64,000 nt of DNA, taken from contig CM049314.1 in NCBI GenBank assembly GCA_026874595.1, positions 54,357,812-54,421,811 on the forward strand, given 5' to 3'. Source of the stretch: Sipunculus nudus (Eukaryota > Annelida > Sipuncula > Golfingiida > Sipunculidae). The notes beneath the pieces were generated by a model. That model was not told the DNA's origin. It made no database searches and was given only the letters and a program-made list of their open reading frames with translations. Numbering within the stretch: position 1 is the first letter of the stretch; every line of letters starts with the position of its first letter. Shown one piece after another: positions 38,294 through 51,600 of the stretch. The translations under genes were made by a program, and so were the position numbers.

Positions 38294-41200
38294 GAGGAAC
38301 AGTCCATTCACTGACTAGCAGGCATGCCGCCTTAGTAAGGGTCCAAAGGACAGGTGGAGGGTGTGGAGGAACAGTCCCATCATTGACTAGCTGGCATGCC
38401 GCATTAGAATGGGTCAAGTGGACAGGTGGGGGGTCTGGAGAAACAGTCCCCTCATTGACTAGCTGGCATGCCGCCTTAGTAAGGGGCCAGTGGACAGGTG
38501 GAGGGTCTGGAGGAACAGTCCCCTCATTGACTAGCTGGCATGCCGCATTAGAATGGGTCAAGTGGACAGGTGGAGGGTCTGGAGAAACAGTCCCCTCATT
38601 GACTAGCTGGTATGCCGCCTTAGTAAGGGGCCAGTGGACAGGTGGGGGGTGTAGAGGAACAGTTCCCTCATTGACTAGCAGGCATGCCGCCTTAGTAAGG
38701 GTCCATGATAGGTAGAGGGTGTAGAGGAACAGTCCCCTCATTGACTAGCAGGCATGCCGCCTTAGTAAGGGTCCAGTGAACAGGTGGAGGGTGTGGAGGA
38801 ACAGTCCACTCATTGACTAGCAGGCATGCCGCCTTAGTAAGGGTCCAGTGGACAGGTGGAGGGTGTAGAGGAACAGTCCCATCATTGACTAGCGGGCATG
38901 CCGCCTTAGTAAGGGTCCAGTGGACAGGTGGAGGATGTAGAGGATCAGTCCTCTCATTTACAAGCAGGCATGCCGCCTTAGTAAGGGTCCAGTAGACAGG
39001 TGGAGGGTGTGGAGGAACAGTCCACTCATTGACTAGCAGGCATGCCGCCTTAGTAAGGGTCCAGTAGACAGGTGGAGGGTGTGGAGGAACAGTCCCCTCA
39101 TTGACTAGCAGGCATGCCGACTTAGTAAGGGTCCATGATAGGTGGATGGTGTAGAGGAACAGTCCCCTCATTGCCTAGCAGGCATGCCGCCTTAGTAAGG
39201 GTCAGTGGACAAGTGGAGGGTGTAGAGGAACAGTCCCCTCATTGACTAGCAGGCATGCCGCCTTAGTAAGGGTCCAGTGGACAGGTGGAGGGTGTGGAAG
39301 AACAGTCCCATCATTGACTAGCAGGCATGCCGCCTTAGTAAGGGTCCAGTGGACAGGTGGAGGGTCTGGAGGAACAGTCCCCTCATTGACTAGCTGGCAT
39401 GCCGCATTAGAATGGGTCAAGTGGACAGGTGGAGGGTCTGGAGAAACAGTCCCCTCATTGACTAGCTGGCATGCCGCCTTAGTAAGGGTCCAGTGTACAG
39501 GTGGAGGGTGTGGAGGAACAGTCCACTCATTGACTAGCAGGCATGCCGCCTTAGTAAGGGTCCAGTGGACAGGTGGAGGGTGTAGAGGAACAGTCCCATC
39601 ATTGACTAGCAGGCATGCCCCCTTAGTAAGGGTCCAGTGGACAGGTGGAGGGTCTGGAGGAACAGTCCCCTCATTGACTAGCTGGCATGCCGCCTTAGTA
39701 AGGGTCCAGTGGACAGGAGGAGGATGTGGAGGAACAGTCCCCTCATTGACTAGCAGGCATGCCGCTTTAGTAATGGTCCAGTGGACAGGTGGAGGGTCTG
39801 GAGGAACAGTCCCCTCATTGACTAGCTGGCATGCCGCCTTAGTAAGGGTCCAGTGGACAGGAGGAGGATGTGGAGGAACAGTCCCCTCATTGACTAGCAG
39901 GCATGCCGCTTTAGTAATGGTCCAGTGGACAGGTGGAGGGTCTGGAGGAACAGTCCCCTCATTGACTAGCAGGCATGCCGCTTTAGTAATGGTCCAGTGG
40001 ACAGGTGGAGGGTCTGGAGGAACAGTCCCCTCATTGACTAGCTGGCATGCCGCCTTAGTAAGGGTCCAGTGGACAGGAGGAGGATATGGAGGAACAGTCC
40101 CCTCATTGACTAGCAGGCATGCCGCTTTAGTAATGGTCCAGTGGACAGGTGGAGGGTCTGGAGGAACAGTCCCCTCATTGACTAGCAGGCATGCCGCCTT
40201 CGTAAGGGTCCATGATAGGTGGAGGGTGTAGAGAAACAGTCCCCTCATTGACTAGCAGGCATGCCGCCTTAGTAAGGGTCCAGTGGACAGGTGGAGGGTG
40301 TGGAGGAACAGTCCATTCACTGACTAGCAGGCATGCCGCCTTAGTAAGGGTCCAGTGGACAGGTGGAGGGTGTGGAGGAACAGTCCCATCATTGACTAGC
40401 AGGCATGCCGCCTTAGTAAGGGTCCATGATAGGTAGAGGGTGTAGAGGAACAGTCCCCTCATTGACTAGCAGGCATGCCGCCTTAGTAAGGGTCCAGTGG
40501 ACAGGTGGAGGGTGTGGAGGAACAGTCCATTCACTGACTAGCAGGCATGCCGCCTTAGTAAGGGTCCAAAGGACAGGTGGAGGGTGTGGAGGAACAGTCC
40601 CATCATTGACTAGCTGGCATGCCGCATTAGAATGGGTCAAGTGGACAGGTGGGGGGTCTGGAGAAACAGTCCCCTCATTGACTAGCTGGCATGCCGCCTT
40701 AGTAAGGGGCCAGTGGACAGGTGGAGGGTCTGGAGGAACAGTCCCCTCATTGACTAGCTGGCATGCCGCATTAGAATGGGTCAAGTGGACAGGTGGAGGG
40801 TCTGGAGAAACAGTCCCCTCATTGACTAGCTGGTATGCCGCCTTAGTAAGGGGCCAGTGGACAGGTGGGGGGTGTAGAGGAACAGTTCCCTCATTGACTA
40901 GCAGGCATGCCGCCTTAGTAAGGGTCCATGATAGGTAGAGGGTGTAGAGGAACAGTCCCCTCATTGACTAGCAGGCATGCCGCCTTAGTAAGGGTCCAGT
41001 GAACAGGTGGAGGGTGTGGAGGAACAGTCCACTCATTGACTAGCAGGCATGCCGCCTTAGTAAGGGTCCAGTGGACAGGTGGAGGGTGTAGAGGAACAGT
41101 CCCATCATTGACTAGCGGGCATGCCGCCTTAGTAAGGGTCCAGTGGACAGGTGGAGGATGTAGAGGATCAGTCCTCTCATTTACAAGCAGGCATGCCGCC

Positions 41201-42147
41201 TTAGTAAGGGTCCAGTAGACAGGTGGAGGGTGTGGAGGAACAGTCCACTCATTGACTAGCAGGCATGCCGCCTTAGTAAGGGTCCAGTAGACAGGTGGAG
41301 GGTGTGGAGGAACAGTCCCCTCATTGACTAGCAGGCATGCCGACTTAGTAAGGGTCCATGATAGGTGGATGGTGTAGAGGAACAGTCCCCTCATTGCCTA
41401 GCAGGCATGCCGCCTTAGTAAGGGTCCAGTGGACAAGTGGAGGGTGTAGAGGAACAGTCCCCTCATTGACTAGCAGGCATGCCGCCTTAGTAAGGGTCCA
41501 GTGGACAGGTGGAGGGTGTGGAAGAACAGTCCCATCATTGACTAGCAGGCATGCCGCCTTAGTAAGGGTCCAGTGGACAGGTGGAGGGTCTGGAGGAACA
41601 GTCCCCTCATTGACTAGCTGGCATGCCGCATTAGAATGGGTCAAGTGGACAGGTGGAGGGTCTGGAGAAACAGTCCCCTCATTGACTAGCTGGCATGCCG
41701 CCTTAGTAAGGGTCCAGTGTACAGGTGGAGGGTGTGGAGGAACAGTCCACTCATTGACTAGCAGGCATGCCGCCTTAGTAAGGGTCCAGTGGACAGGTGG
41801 AGGGTGTAGAGGAACAGTCCCATCATTGACTAGCAGGCATGCCCCCTTAGTAAGGGTCCAGTGGACAGGTGGAGGGTCTGGAGGAACAGTCCCCTCATTG
41901 ACTAGCTGGCATGCCGCCTTAGTAAGGGTCCAGTGGACAGGAGGAGGATATGGAGGAACAGTCCCCTCATTGACTAGCAGGCATGCCGCTTTAGTAATGG
42001 TCCAGTGGACAGGTGGAGGGTCTGGAGGAACAGTCCCCTCATTGACTAGCAGGCATGCCGCCTTCGTAAGGGTCCATGATAGGTGGAGGGTGTAGAGAAA
42101 CAGTCCCCTCATTGACTAGCAGGCATGCCGCCTTAGTAAGGGTCCAG
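37900..42147. repeat. Higher-order block E, copy 1 (about 4.25 kb)
   Basis: This matches 43,277-47,524 at a constant offset of 5,377 bp. A rare 1-bp deletion, AGGGTCAGTGGACAAG at 39,200-39,205, recurs at 44,577-44,582. The uncommon GGTGGGGGGTGTAG word near 38,642 recurs near 44,019. These shared rare changes show block duplication rather than parallel mutation. Copies separate at 42,147 (CAGTGGACAGG) and 47,524 (CAGTGAACAGG). Confidence 0.9.
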
Positions 42148-43276
42148 TGGACAGGTGGAGGGTGTGGAGGAACAGTCCATTCACTGACTAGCAGGCATGC
42201 CGCCTTAGTAAGGGTCCAGTGGACAGGTGGAGGGTGTGGAGGAACAGTCCCATCATTGACTAGCAGGCATGCCGCCTTAGTAAGGGTCCATGATAGGTAG
42301 AGGGTGTAGAGGAACAGTCCCCTCATTGACTAGCAGGCATGCCGCCTTAGTAAGGGTCCAGTGGACAGGTGGAGGGTGTGGAAGAACAGTCCCATCATTG
42401 ACTAGCAGGCATGCCGCCTTAGTAAGGGTCCAGTAGACAGGTGGAGGGTGTGGAGGAACAGTCCCCTCATTGACTAGCAGGCATGCCGCCTTAGTAAGGG
42501 TCCAGTGTACAGGTGGAGGGTGTGGAGGAACAGTCCACTCATTGACTAGCAGGCATGCCGCCTTAGTAAGGGTCCAGTGGACAGGTGGAGGGTGTAGAGG
42601 AACAGTCCCATCATTGACTAGCAGGCATGCCCCCTTAGTAAGGGTCCAGTGGACAGGTGGAGGGTCTGGAGGAACAGTCCCCTCATTGACTAGCTGGCAT
42701 GCCGCATTAGAATGGGTCAAGTGGACAGGTGGAGGGTCTGGAGAAACAGTCCCCTCATTGACTAGCTGGCATGCCGCCTTAGTAAGGGGCCAGTGGACAG
42801 GTGGAGGGTGTGGAGGAACAGTCCCATCATTGACTAGCAGGCATGCCGCCTTAGTAAGGGTCCAGTGAACAGGTGGAGGGTGTGGAGGAACAGTCCACTC
42901 ATTGACTAGCGGGCATTGCGCCTTAGTAAGGGTCCAGTGGACAGGTGGAGGGTGTGGAGGAACAGTCCCCTCATTGACTAGCAGGCATGCCGCTTTAGTA
43001 ATGGTCCAGTGGACAGGTGGAGGGTCTGGAGGAACAGTCCCCTCATTGACTAGCTGGCATGCCGCCTTAGTAAGGGTCCAGTGGACAGGTGGAGGGTGTA
43101 GAGGAACAGTCCCCTCATTGACTAGCAGCTATGCCGCCTTAGTAAGGGTCCAAAGGACAGGTGGAGGGTGTGGAGGAACAGTCCCATCATTGACTAGCTG
43201 GCATGCCGCATTAGAATGGGTCAAGTGGACAGGTGGAGGGTCTGGAGAAACAGTCCCCTCATTGACTAGCTGGCAT

Positions 43277-46200
43277 GCCGCCTTAGTAAGGGTCCAGTGG
43301 ACAGGTGGAGGGTGTGGAGGAACAGTCCATTCACTGACTAGCAGGCATGCCGCCTTAGTAAGGGTCCAGTGGACAGGTGGAGGGTGTGGAGGAACAGTCC
43401 CATCATTGACTAGCAGGCATGCCGCCTTAGTAAGGGTCCATGATAGGTAGAGGGTGTAGAGGAACAGTCCCATCATTGACTAGCAGGCATGCCGCCTTAG
43501 TAAGGGTCCATGATAGGTAGAGGGTGTAGAGGAACAGTCCCCTCATTGACTAGCAGGCATGCCGCCTTAGTAAGGGTCCATGATAGGTGGAGGGTGTAGA
43601 GAAACAGTCCCCTCATTGACTAGCAGGCATGCCGCCTTAGTAAGGGTCCAGTGGACAGGTGGAGGGTGTGGAGGAACAGTCCATTCACTGACTAGCAGGC
43701 ATGCCGCCTTAGTAAGGGTCCAAAGGACAGGTGGAGGGTGTGGAGGAACAGTCCCATCATTGACTAGCTGGCATGCCGCATTAGAATGGGTCAAGTGGAC
43801 AGGTGGGGGGTCTGGAGAAACAGTCCCCTCATTGACTAGCTGGCATGCCGCCTTAGTAAGGGGCCAGTGGACAGGTGGAGGGTCTGGAGGAACAGTCCCC
43901 TCATTGACTAGCTGGCATGCCGCATTAGAATGGGTCAAGTGGACAGGTGGAGGGTCTGGAGAAACAGTCCCCTCATTGACTAGCTGGTATGCCGCCTTAG
44001 TAAGGGGCCAGTGGACAGGTGGGGGGTGTAGAGGAACAGTTCCCTCATTGACTAGCAGGCATGCCGCCTTAGTAAGGGTCCATGATAGGTAGAGGGTGTA
44101 GAGGAACAGTCCCCTCATTGACTAGCAGGCATGCCGCCTTAGTAAGGGTCCAGTGAACAGGTGGAGGGTGTGGAGGAACAGTCCACTCATTGACTAGCAG
44201 GCATGCCGCCTTAGTAAGGGTCCAGTGGACAGGTGGAGGGTGTAGAGGAACAGTCCCATCATTGACTAGCGGGCATGCCGCCTTAGTAAGGGTCCAGTGG
44301 ACAGGTGGAGGATGTAGAGGATCAGTCCTCTCATTTACAAGCAGGCATGCCGCCTTAGTAAGGGTCCAGTAGACAGGTGGAGGGTGTGGAGGAACAGTCC
44401 ACTCATTGACTAGCAGGCATGCCGCCTTAGTAAGGGTCCAGTAGACAGGTGGAGGGTGTGGAGGAACAGTCCCCTCATTGACTAGCAGGCATGCCGACTT
44501 AGTAAGGGTCCATGATAGGTGGATGGTGTAGAGGAACAGTCCCCTCATTGCCTAGCAGGCATGCCGCCTTAGTAAGGGTCAGTGGACAAGTGGAGGGTGT
44601 AGAGGAACAGTCCCCTCATTGACTAGCAGGCATGCCGCCTTAGTAAGGGTCCAGTGGACAGGTGGAGGGTGTGGAAGAACAGTCCCATCATTGACTAGCA
44701 GGCATGCCGCCTTAGTAAGGGTCCAGTGGACAGGTGGAGGGTCTGGAGGAACAGTCCCCTCATTGACTAGCTGGCATGCCGCATTAGAATGGGTCAAGTG
44801 GACAGGTGGAGGGTCTGGAGAAACAGTCCCCTCATTGACTAGCTGGCATGCCGCCTTAGTAAGGGTCCAGTGTACAGGTGGAGGGTGTGGAGGAACAGTC
44901 CACTCATTGACTAGCAGGCATGCCGCCTTAGTAAGGGTCCAGTGGACAGGTGGAGGGTGTAGAGGAACAGTCCCATCATTGACTAGCAGGCATGCCCCCT
45001 TAGTAAGGGTCCAGTGGACAGGTGGAGGGTCTGGAGGAACAGTCCCCTCATTGACTAGCTGGCATGCCGCCTTAGTAAGGGTCCAGTGGACAGGAGGAGG
45101 ATGTGGAGGAACAGTCCCCTCATTGACTAGCAGGCATGCCGCTTTAGTAATGGTCCAGTGGACAGGTGGAGGGTCTGGAGGAACAGTCCCCTCATTGACT
45201 AGCTGGCATGCCGCCTTAGTAAGGGTCCAGTGGACAGGAGGAGGATGTGGAGGAACAGTCCCCTCATTGACTAGCAGGCATGCCGCTTTAGTAATGGTCC
45301 AGTGGACAGGTGGAGGGTCTGGAGGAACAGTCCCCTCATTGACTAGCAGGCATGCCGCTTTAGTAATGGTCCAGTGGACAGGTGGAGGGTCTGGAGGAAC
45401 AGTCCCCTCATTGACTAGCTGGCATGCCGCCTTAGTAAGGGTCCAGTGGACAGGAGGAGGATATGGAGGAACAGTCCCCTCATTGACTAGCAGGCATGCC
45501 GCTTTAGTAATGGTCCAGTGGACAGGTGGAGGGTCTGGAGGAACAGTCCCCTCATTGACTAGCAGGCATGCCGCCTTCGTAAGGGTCCATGATAGGTGGA
45601 GGGTGTAGAGAAACAGTCCCCTCATTGACTAGCAGGCATGCCGCCTTAGTAAGGGTCCAGTGGACAGGTGGAGGGTGTGGAGGAACAGTCCATTCACTGA
45701 CTAGCAGGCATGCCGCCTTAGTAAGGGTCCAGTGGACAGGTGGAGGGTGTGGAGGAACAGTCCCATCATTGACTAGCAGGCATGCCGCCTTAGTAAGGGT
45801 CCATGATAGGTAGAGGGTGTAGAGGAACAGTCCCCTCATTGACTAGCAGGCATGCCGCCTTAGTAAGGGTCCAGTGGACAGGTGGAGGGTGTGGAGGAAC
45901 AGTCCATTCACTGACTAGCAGGCATGCCGCCTTAGTAAGGGTCCAAAGGACAGGTGGAGGGTGTGGAGGAACAGTCCCATCATTGACTAGCTGGCATGCC
46001 GCATTAGAATGGGTCAAGTGGACAGGTGGGGGGTCTGGAGAAACAGTCCCCTCATTGACTAGCTGGCATGCCGCCTTAGTAAGGGGCCAGTGGACAGGTG
46101 GAGGGTCTGGAGGAACAGTCCCCTCATTGACTAGCTGGCATGCCGCATTAGAATGGGTCAAGTGGACAGGTGGAGGGTCTGGAGAAACAGTCCCCTCATT

Positions 46201-47524
46201 GACTAGCTGGTATGCCGCCTTAGTAAGGGGCCAGTGGACAGGTGGGGGGTGTAGAGGAACAGTTCCCTCATTGACTAGCAGGCATGCCGCCTTAGTAAGG
46301 GTCCATGATAGGTAGAGGGTGTAGAGGAACAGTCCCCTCATTGACTAGCAGGCATGCCGCCTTAGTAAGGGTCCAGTGAACAGGTGGAGGGTGTGGAGGA
46401 ACAGTCCACTCATTGACTAGCAGGCATGCCGCCTTAGTAAGGGTCCAGTGGACAGGTGGAGGGTGTAGAGGAACAGTCCCATCATTGACTAGCGGGCATG
46501 CCGCCTTAGTAAGGGTCCAGTGGACAGGTGGAGGATGTAGAGGATCAGTCCTCTCATTTACAAGCAGGCATGCCGCCTTAGTAAGGGTCCAGTAGACAGG
46601 TGGAGGGTGTGGAGGAACAGTCCACTCATTGACTAGCAGGCATGCCGCCTTAGTAAGGGTCCAGTAGACAGGTGGAGGGTGTGGAGGAACAGTCCCCTCA
46701 TTGACTAGCAGGCATGCCGACTTAGTAAGGGTCCATGATAGGTGGATGGTGTAGAGGAACAGTCCCCTCATTGCCTAGCAGGCATGCCGCCTTAGTAAGG
46801 GTCCAGTGGACAAGTGGAGGGTGTAGAGGAACAGTCCCCTCATTGACTAGCAGGCATGCCGCCTTAGTAAGGGTCCAGTGGACAGGTGGAGGGTGTGGAA
46901 GAACAGTCCCATCATTGACTAGCAGGCATGCCGCCTTAGTAAGGGTCCAGTGGACAGGTGGAGGGTCTGGAGGAACAGTCCCCTCATTGACTAGCTGGCA
47001 TGCCGCATTAGAATGGGTCAAGTGGACAGGTGGAGGGTCTGGAGAAACAGTCCCCTCATTGACTAGCTGGCATGCCGCCTTAGTAAGGGTCCAGTGTACA
47101 GGTGGAGGGTGTGGAGGAACAGTCCACTCATTGACTAGCAGGCATGCCGCCTTAGTAAGGGTCCAGTGGACAGGTGGAGGGTGTAGAGGAACAGTCCCAT
47201 CATTGACTAGCAGGCATGCCCCCTTAGTAAGGGTCCAGTGGACAGGTGGAGGGTCTGGAGGAACAGTCCCCTCATTGACTAGCTGGCATGCCGCCTTAGT
47301 AAGGGTCCAGTGGACAGGAGGAGGATATGGAGGAACAGTCCCCTCATTGACTAGCAGGCATGCCGCTTTAGTAATGGTCCAGTGGACAGGTGGAGGGTCT
47401 GGAGGAACAGTCCCCTCATTGACTAGCAGGCATGCCGCCTTCGTAAGGGTCCATGATAGGTGGAGGGTGTAGAGAAACAGTCCCCTCATTGACTAGCAGG
47501 CATGCCGCCTTAGTAAGGGTCCAG
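43277..47524. repeat. Higher-order block E, copy 2 (about 4.25 kb)
   Basis: Partner of 37,900-42,147 at +5,377 bp, with the same one-base deletion at 44,577-44,582 and the same set of 70-bp units (43,440 to 47,453). Its last 1.15 kb is repeated once more immediately downstream, at +1,148 bp. The 4-kb block therefore existed before that shorter tandem step, or both arose from a common template. Confidence 0.9.
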
Positions 47525-48671
47525 TGAACAGGTGGAGGGTGTGGAGGAACAGTCCACTCATTGACTAGCAGGCATGCCGCCTTAGTAAGGGTCCAGTGGA
47601 CAGGTGGAGGGTGTAGAGGAACAGTCCCATCATTGACTAGCGGGCATGCCGCCTTAGTAAGGGTCCAGTGGACAGGTGGAGGATGTAGAGGATCAGTCCT
47701 CTCATTTACAAGCAGGCATGCCGCCTTAGTAAGGGTCCAGTAGACAGGTGGAGGGTGTGGAGGAACAGTCCACTCATTGACTAGCAGGCATGCCGCCTTA
47801 GTAAGGGTCCAGTAGACAGGTGGAGGGTGTGGAGGAACAGTCCCCTCATTGACTAGCAGGCATGCCGACTTAGTAAGGGTCCATGATAGGTGGATGGTGT
47901 AGAGGAACAGTCCCCTCATTGCCTAGCAGGCATGCCGCCTTAGTAAGGGTCCAGTGGACAAGTGGAGGGTGTAGAGGAACAGTCCCCTCATTGACTAGCA
48001 GGCATGCCGCCTTAGTAAGGGTCCAGTGGACAGGTGGAGGGTGTGGAAGAACAGTCCCATCATTGACTAGCAGGCATGCCGCCTTAGTAAGGGTCCAGTG
48101 GACAGGTGGAGGGTCTGGAGGAACAGTCCCCTCATTGACTAGCTGGCATGCCGCATTAGAATGGGTCAAGTGGACAGGTGGAGGGTCTGGAGAAACAGTC
48201 CCCTCATTGACTAGCTGGCATGCCGCCTTAGTAAGGGTCCAGTGTACAGGTGGAGGGTGTGGAGGAACAGTCCACTCATTGACTAGCAGGCATGCCGCCT
48301 TAGTAAGGGTCCAGTGGACAGGTGGAGGGTGTAGAGGAACAGTCCCATCATTGACTAGCAGGCATGCCCCCTTAGTAAGGGTCCAGTGGACAGGTGGAGG
48401 GTCTGGAGGAACAGTCCCCTCATTGACTAGCTGGCATGCCGCCTTAGTAAGGGTCCAGTGGACAGGAGGAGGATATGGAGGAACAGTCCCCTCATTGACT
48501 AGCAGGCATGCCGCTTTAGTAATGGTCCAGTGGACAGGTGGAGGGTCTGGAGGAACAGTCCCCTCATTGACTAGCAGGCATGCCGCCTTCGTAAGGGTCC
48601 ATGATAGGTGGAGGGTGTAGAGAAACAGTCCCCTCATTGACTAGCAGGCATGCCGCCTTAGTAAGGGTCCA
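46376..48671. repeat. 1,148-bp (16-unit) tandem duplication
   Basis: Bases about 46,376-47,523 recur at 47,524-48,671. The offset of 1,148 bp equals 16 x 72 - 4, because each copy holds two 70-bp units (46,735 and 47,453; 47,883 and 48,601). The two encoded minus-strand reading frames of 255 codons look the same in both copies. The match stops at 48,670, where CAGTGGACAGG faces CAGTGAACAGG. Confidence 0.88.
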
Positions 48672-51600
48672 GTGGACAGGTGGAGGGTGTGGAGGAACAG
48701 TCCATTCACTGACTAGCAGGCATGCCGCCTTAGTAAGGGTCCAGTGGACAGGTGGAGGGTGTGGAGGAACAGTCCCATCATTGACTAGCAGGCATGCCGC
48801 CTTAGTAAGGGTCCATGATAGGTAGAGGGTGTAGAGGAACAGTCCCCTCATTGACTAGCAGGCATGCCGCCTTAGTAAGGGTCCAGTGGACAGGTGGAGG
48901 GTGTGGAAGAACAGTCCCATCATTGACTAGCAGGCATGCCGCCTTAGTAAGGGTCCAGTAGACAGGTGGAGGGTGTGGAGGAACAGTCCCCTCATTGACT
49001 AGCAGGCATGCCGCCTTAGTAAGGGTCCAGTGTACAGGTGGAGGGTGTGGAGGAACAGTCCACTCATTGACTAGCAGGCATGCCGCCTTAGTAAGGGTCC
49101 AGTGGACAGGTGGAGGGTGTAGAGGAACAGTCCCATCATTGACTAGCAGGCATGCCCCCTTAGTAAGGGTCCAGTGGACAGGTGGAGGGTCTGGAGGAAC
49201 AGTCCCCTCATTGACTAGCTGGCATGCCGCCTTAGTAAGGGTCCAGTGGACAGGAGGAGGATGTGGAGGAACAGTCCCCTCATTGACTAGCAGGCATGCC
49301 GCTTTAGTAATGGTCCAGTGGACAGGTGGAGGGTCTGGAGGAACAGTCCCCTCATTGACTAGCTGGCATGCCGCCTTAGTAAGGGTCCAGTGGACAGGAG
49401 GAGGATATGGAGGAACAGTCCCCTCATTGACTAGCAGGCATGCCGCTTTAGTAATGGTCCAGTGGACAGGTGGAGGGTCTGGAGGAACAGTCCCCTCATT
49501 GACTAGCAGGCATGCCGCCTTCGTAAGGGTCCATGATAGGTGGAGGGTGTAGAGAAACAGTCCCCTCATTGACTAGCAGGCATGCCGCCTTAGTAAGGGT
49601 CCAGTGGACAGGTGGAGGGTGTGGAGGAACAGTCCATTCACTGACTAGCAGGCATGCCGCCTTAGTAAGGGTCCAGTGGACAGGTGGAGGGTGTGGAGGA
49701 ACAGTCCCATCATTGACTAGCAGGCATGCCGCCTTAGTAAGGGTCCATGATAGGTAGAGGGTGTAGAGGAACAGTCCCCTCATTGACTAGCAGGCATGCC
49801 GCCTTAGTAAGGGTCCAGTGGACAGGTGGAGGGTCTGGAGGAACAGTCCCCTCATTGACTAGCTGGCATGCCGCATTAGAATGGGTCAAGTGGACAGGTG
49901 GAGGGTCTGGAGAAACAGTCCCCTCATTGACTAGCTGGCATGCCGCCTTAGTAAGGGGCCAGTGGACAGGTGGAGGGTGTGGAGGAACAGTCCCATCATT
50001 GACTAGCAGGCATGCCGCCTTAGTAAGGGTCCAGTGAACAGGTGGAGGGTGTGGAGGAACAGTCCACTCATTGACTAGCGGGCATTGCGCCTTAGTAAGG
50101 GTCCAGTGGACAGGTGGAGGGTGTGGAGGAACAGTCCCCTCATTGACTAGCAGGCATGCCGCTTTAGTAATGGTCCAGTGGACAGGTGGAGGGTCTGGAG
50201 GAACAGTCCCCTCATTGACTAGCTGGCATGCCGCCTTAGTAAGGGTCCAGTGGACAGGTGGAGGGTGTAGAGGAACAGTCCCCTCATTGACTAGCAGCTA
50301 TGCCGCCTTAGTAAGGGTCCAAAGGACAGGTGGAGGGTGTGGAGGAACAGTCCCATCATTGACTAGCTGGCATGCCGCATTAGAATGGGTCAAGTGGACA
50401 GGTGGGGGGTCTGGAGAAACAGTCCCCTCATTGACTAGCTGGCATGCCGCCTTAGTAAGGGGCCAGTGGACAGGTGGAGGGTCTGGAGGAACAGTCCCCT
50501 CATTGACTAGCTGGCATGCCGCATTAGAATGGGTCAAGTGGACAGGTGGAGGGTCTGGAGAAACAGTCCCCTCATTGACTAGCTGGTATGCCGCCTTAGT
50601 AAGGGGCCAGTGGACAGGTGGAGGGTGTAGAGGAACAGTTCCCTCATTGACTAGCAGGCATGCCGCCTTAGTAAGGGTCCATGATAGGTAGAGGGTGTAG
50701 AGGAACAGTCCCCTCATTGACTAGCAGGCATGCCGCCTTAGTAAGGGTCCAGTGAACAGGTGGAGGGTGTGGAGGAACAGTCCACTCATTGACTAGCAGG
50801 CATGCCGCCTTAGTAAGGGTCCAGTGGACAGGTGGAGGGTGTAGAGGAACAGTCCCATCATTGACTAGCGGGCATGCCGCCTTAGTAAGGGTCCAGTGGA
50901 CAGGTGGAGGATGTAGAGGATCAGTCCTCTCATTTACAAGCAGGCATGCCGCCTTAGTAAGGGTCCAGTAGACAGGTGGAGGGTGTGGAGGAACAGTCCA
51001 CTCATTGACTAGCAGGCATGCCGCCTTAGTAAGGGTCCAGTAGACAGGTGGAGGGTGTGGAGGAACAGTCCCCTCATTGACTAGCAGGCATGCCGCCTTA
51101 GTAAGGGTCCAGTGTACAGGTGGAGGGTGTGGAGGAACAGTCCACTCATTGACTAGCAGGCATGCCGCCTTAGTAAGGGTCCAGTGGACAGGTGGAGGGT
51201 GTAGAGGAACAGTCCCATCATTGACTAGCAGGCATGCCGCCTTAGTAAGGGTCCAGTGGACAGGTGGAGGGTCTGGAGGAACAGTCCCCTCATTGACTAG
51301 CTGGCATGCCGTTTTAGTAAGGGTCCAGTGGACAGGAGGAGGATGTGGAGGAACAGTCCCCTCATTGACTAGCAGGCATGCCGCTTTAGTAATGGTCCAG
51401 TGGACAGGTGGAGGGTCTGGAGGAACAGTCCCCTCATTGACTAGCTGGCATGCCGCCTTAGTAAGGGTCCAGTGGACAGGTGGAGGGTGTAGAGGAACAG
51501 TCCCCTCATTGACTAGCAGGCATGCCGCCTTAGTAAGGGTCCAAAGGACAGGTGGAGGGTGTGGAGGAACAGTCCCATCATTGACTAGCAGGCATGCCGC

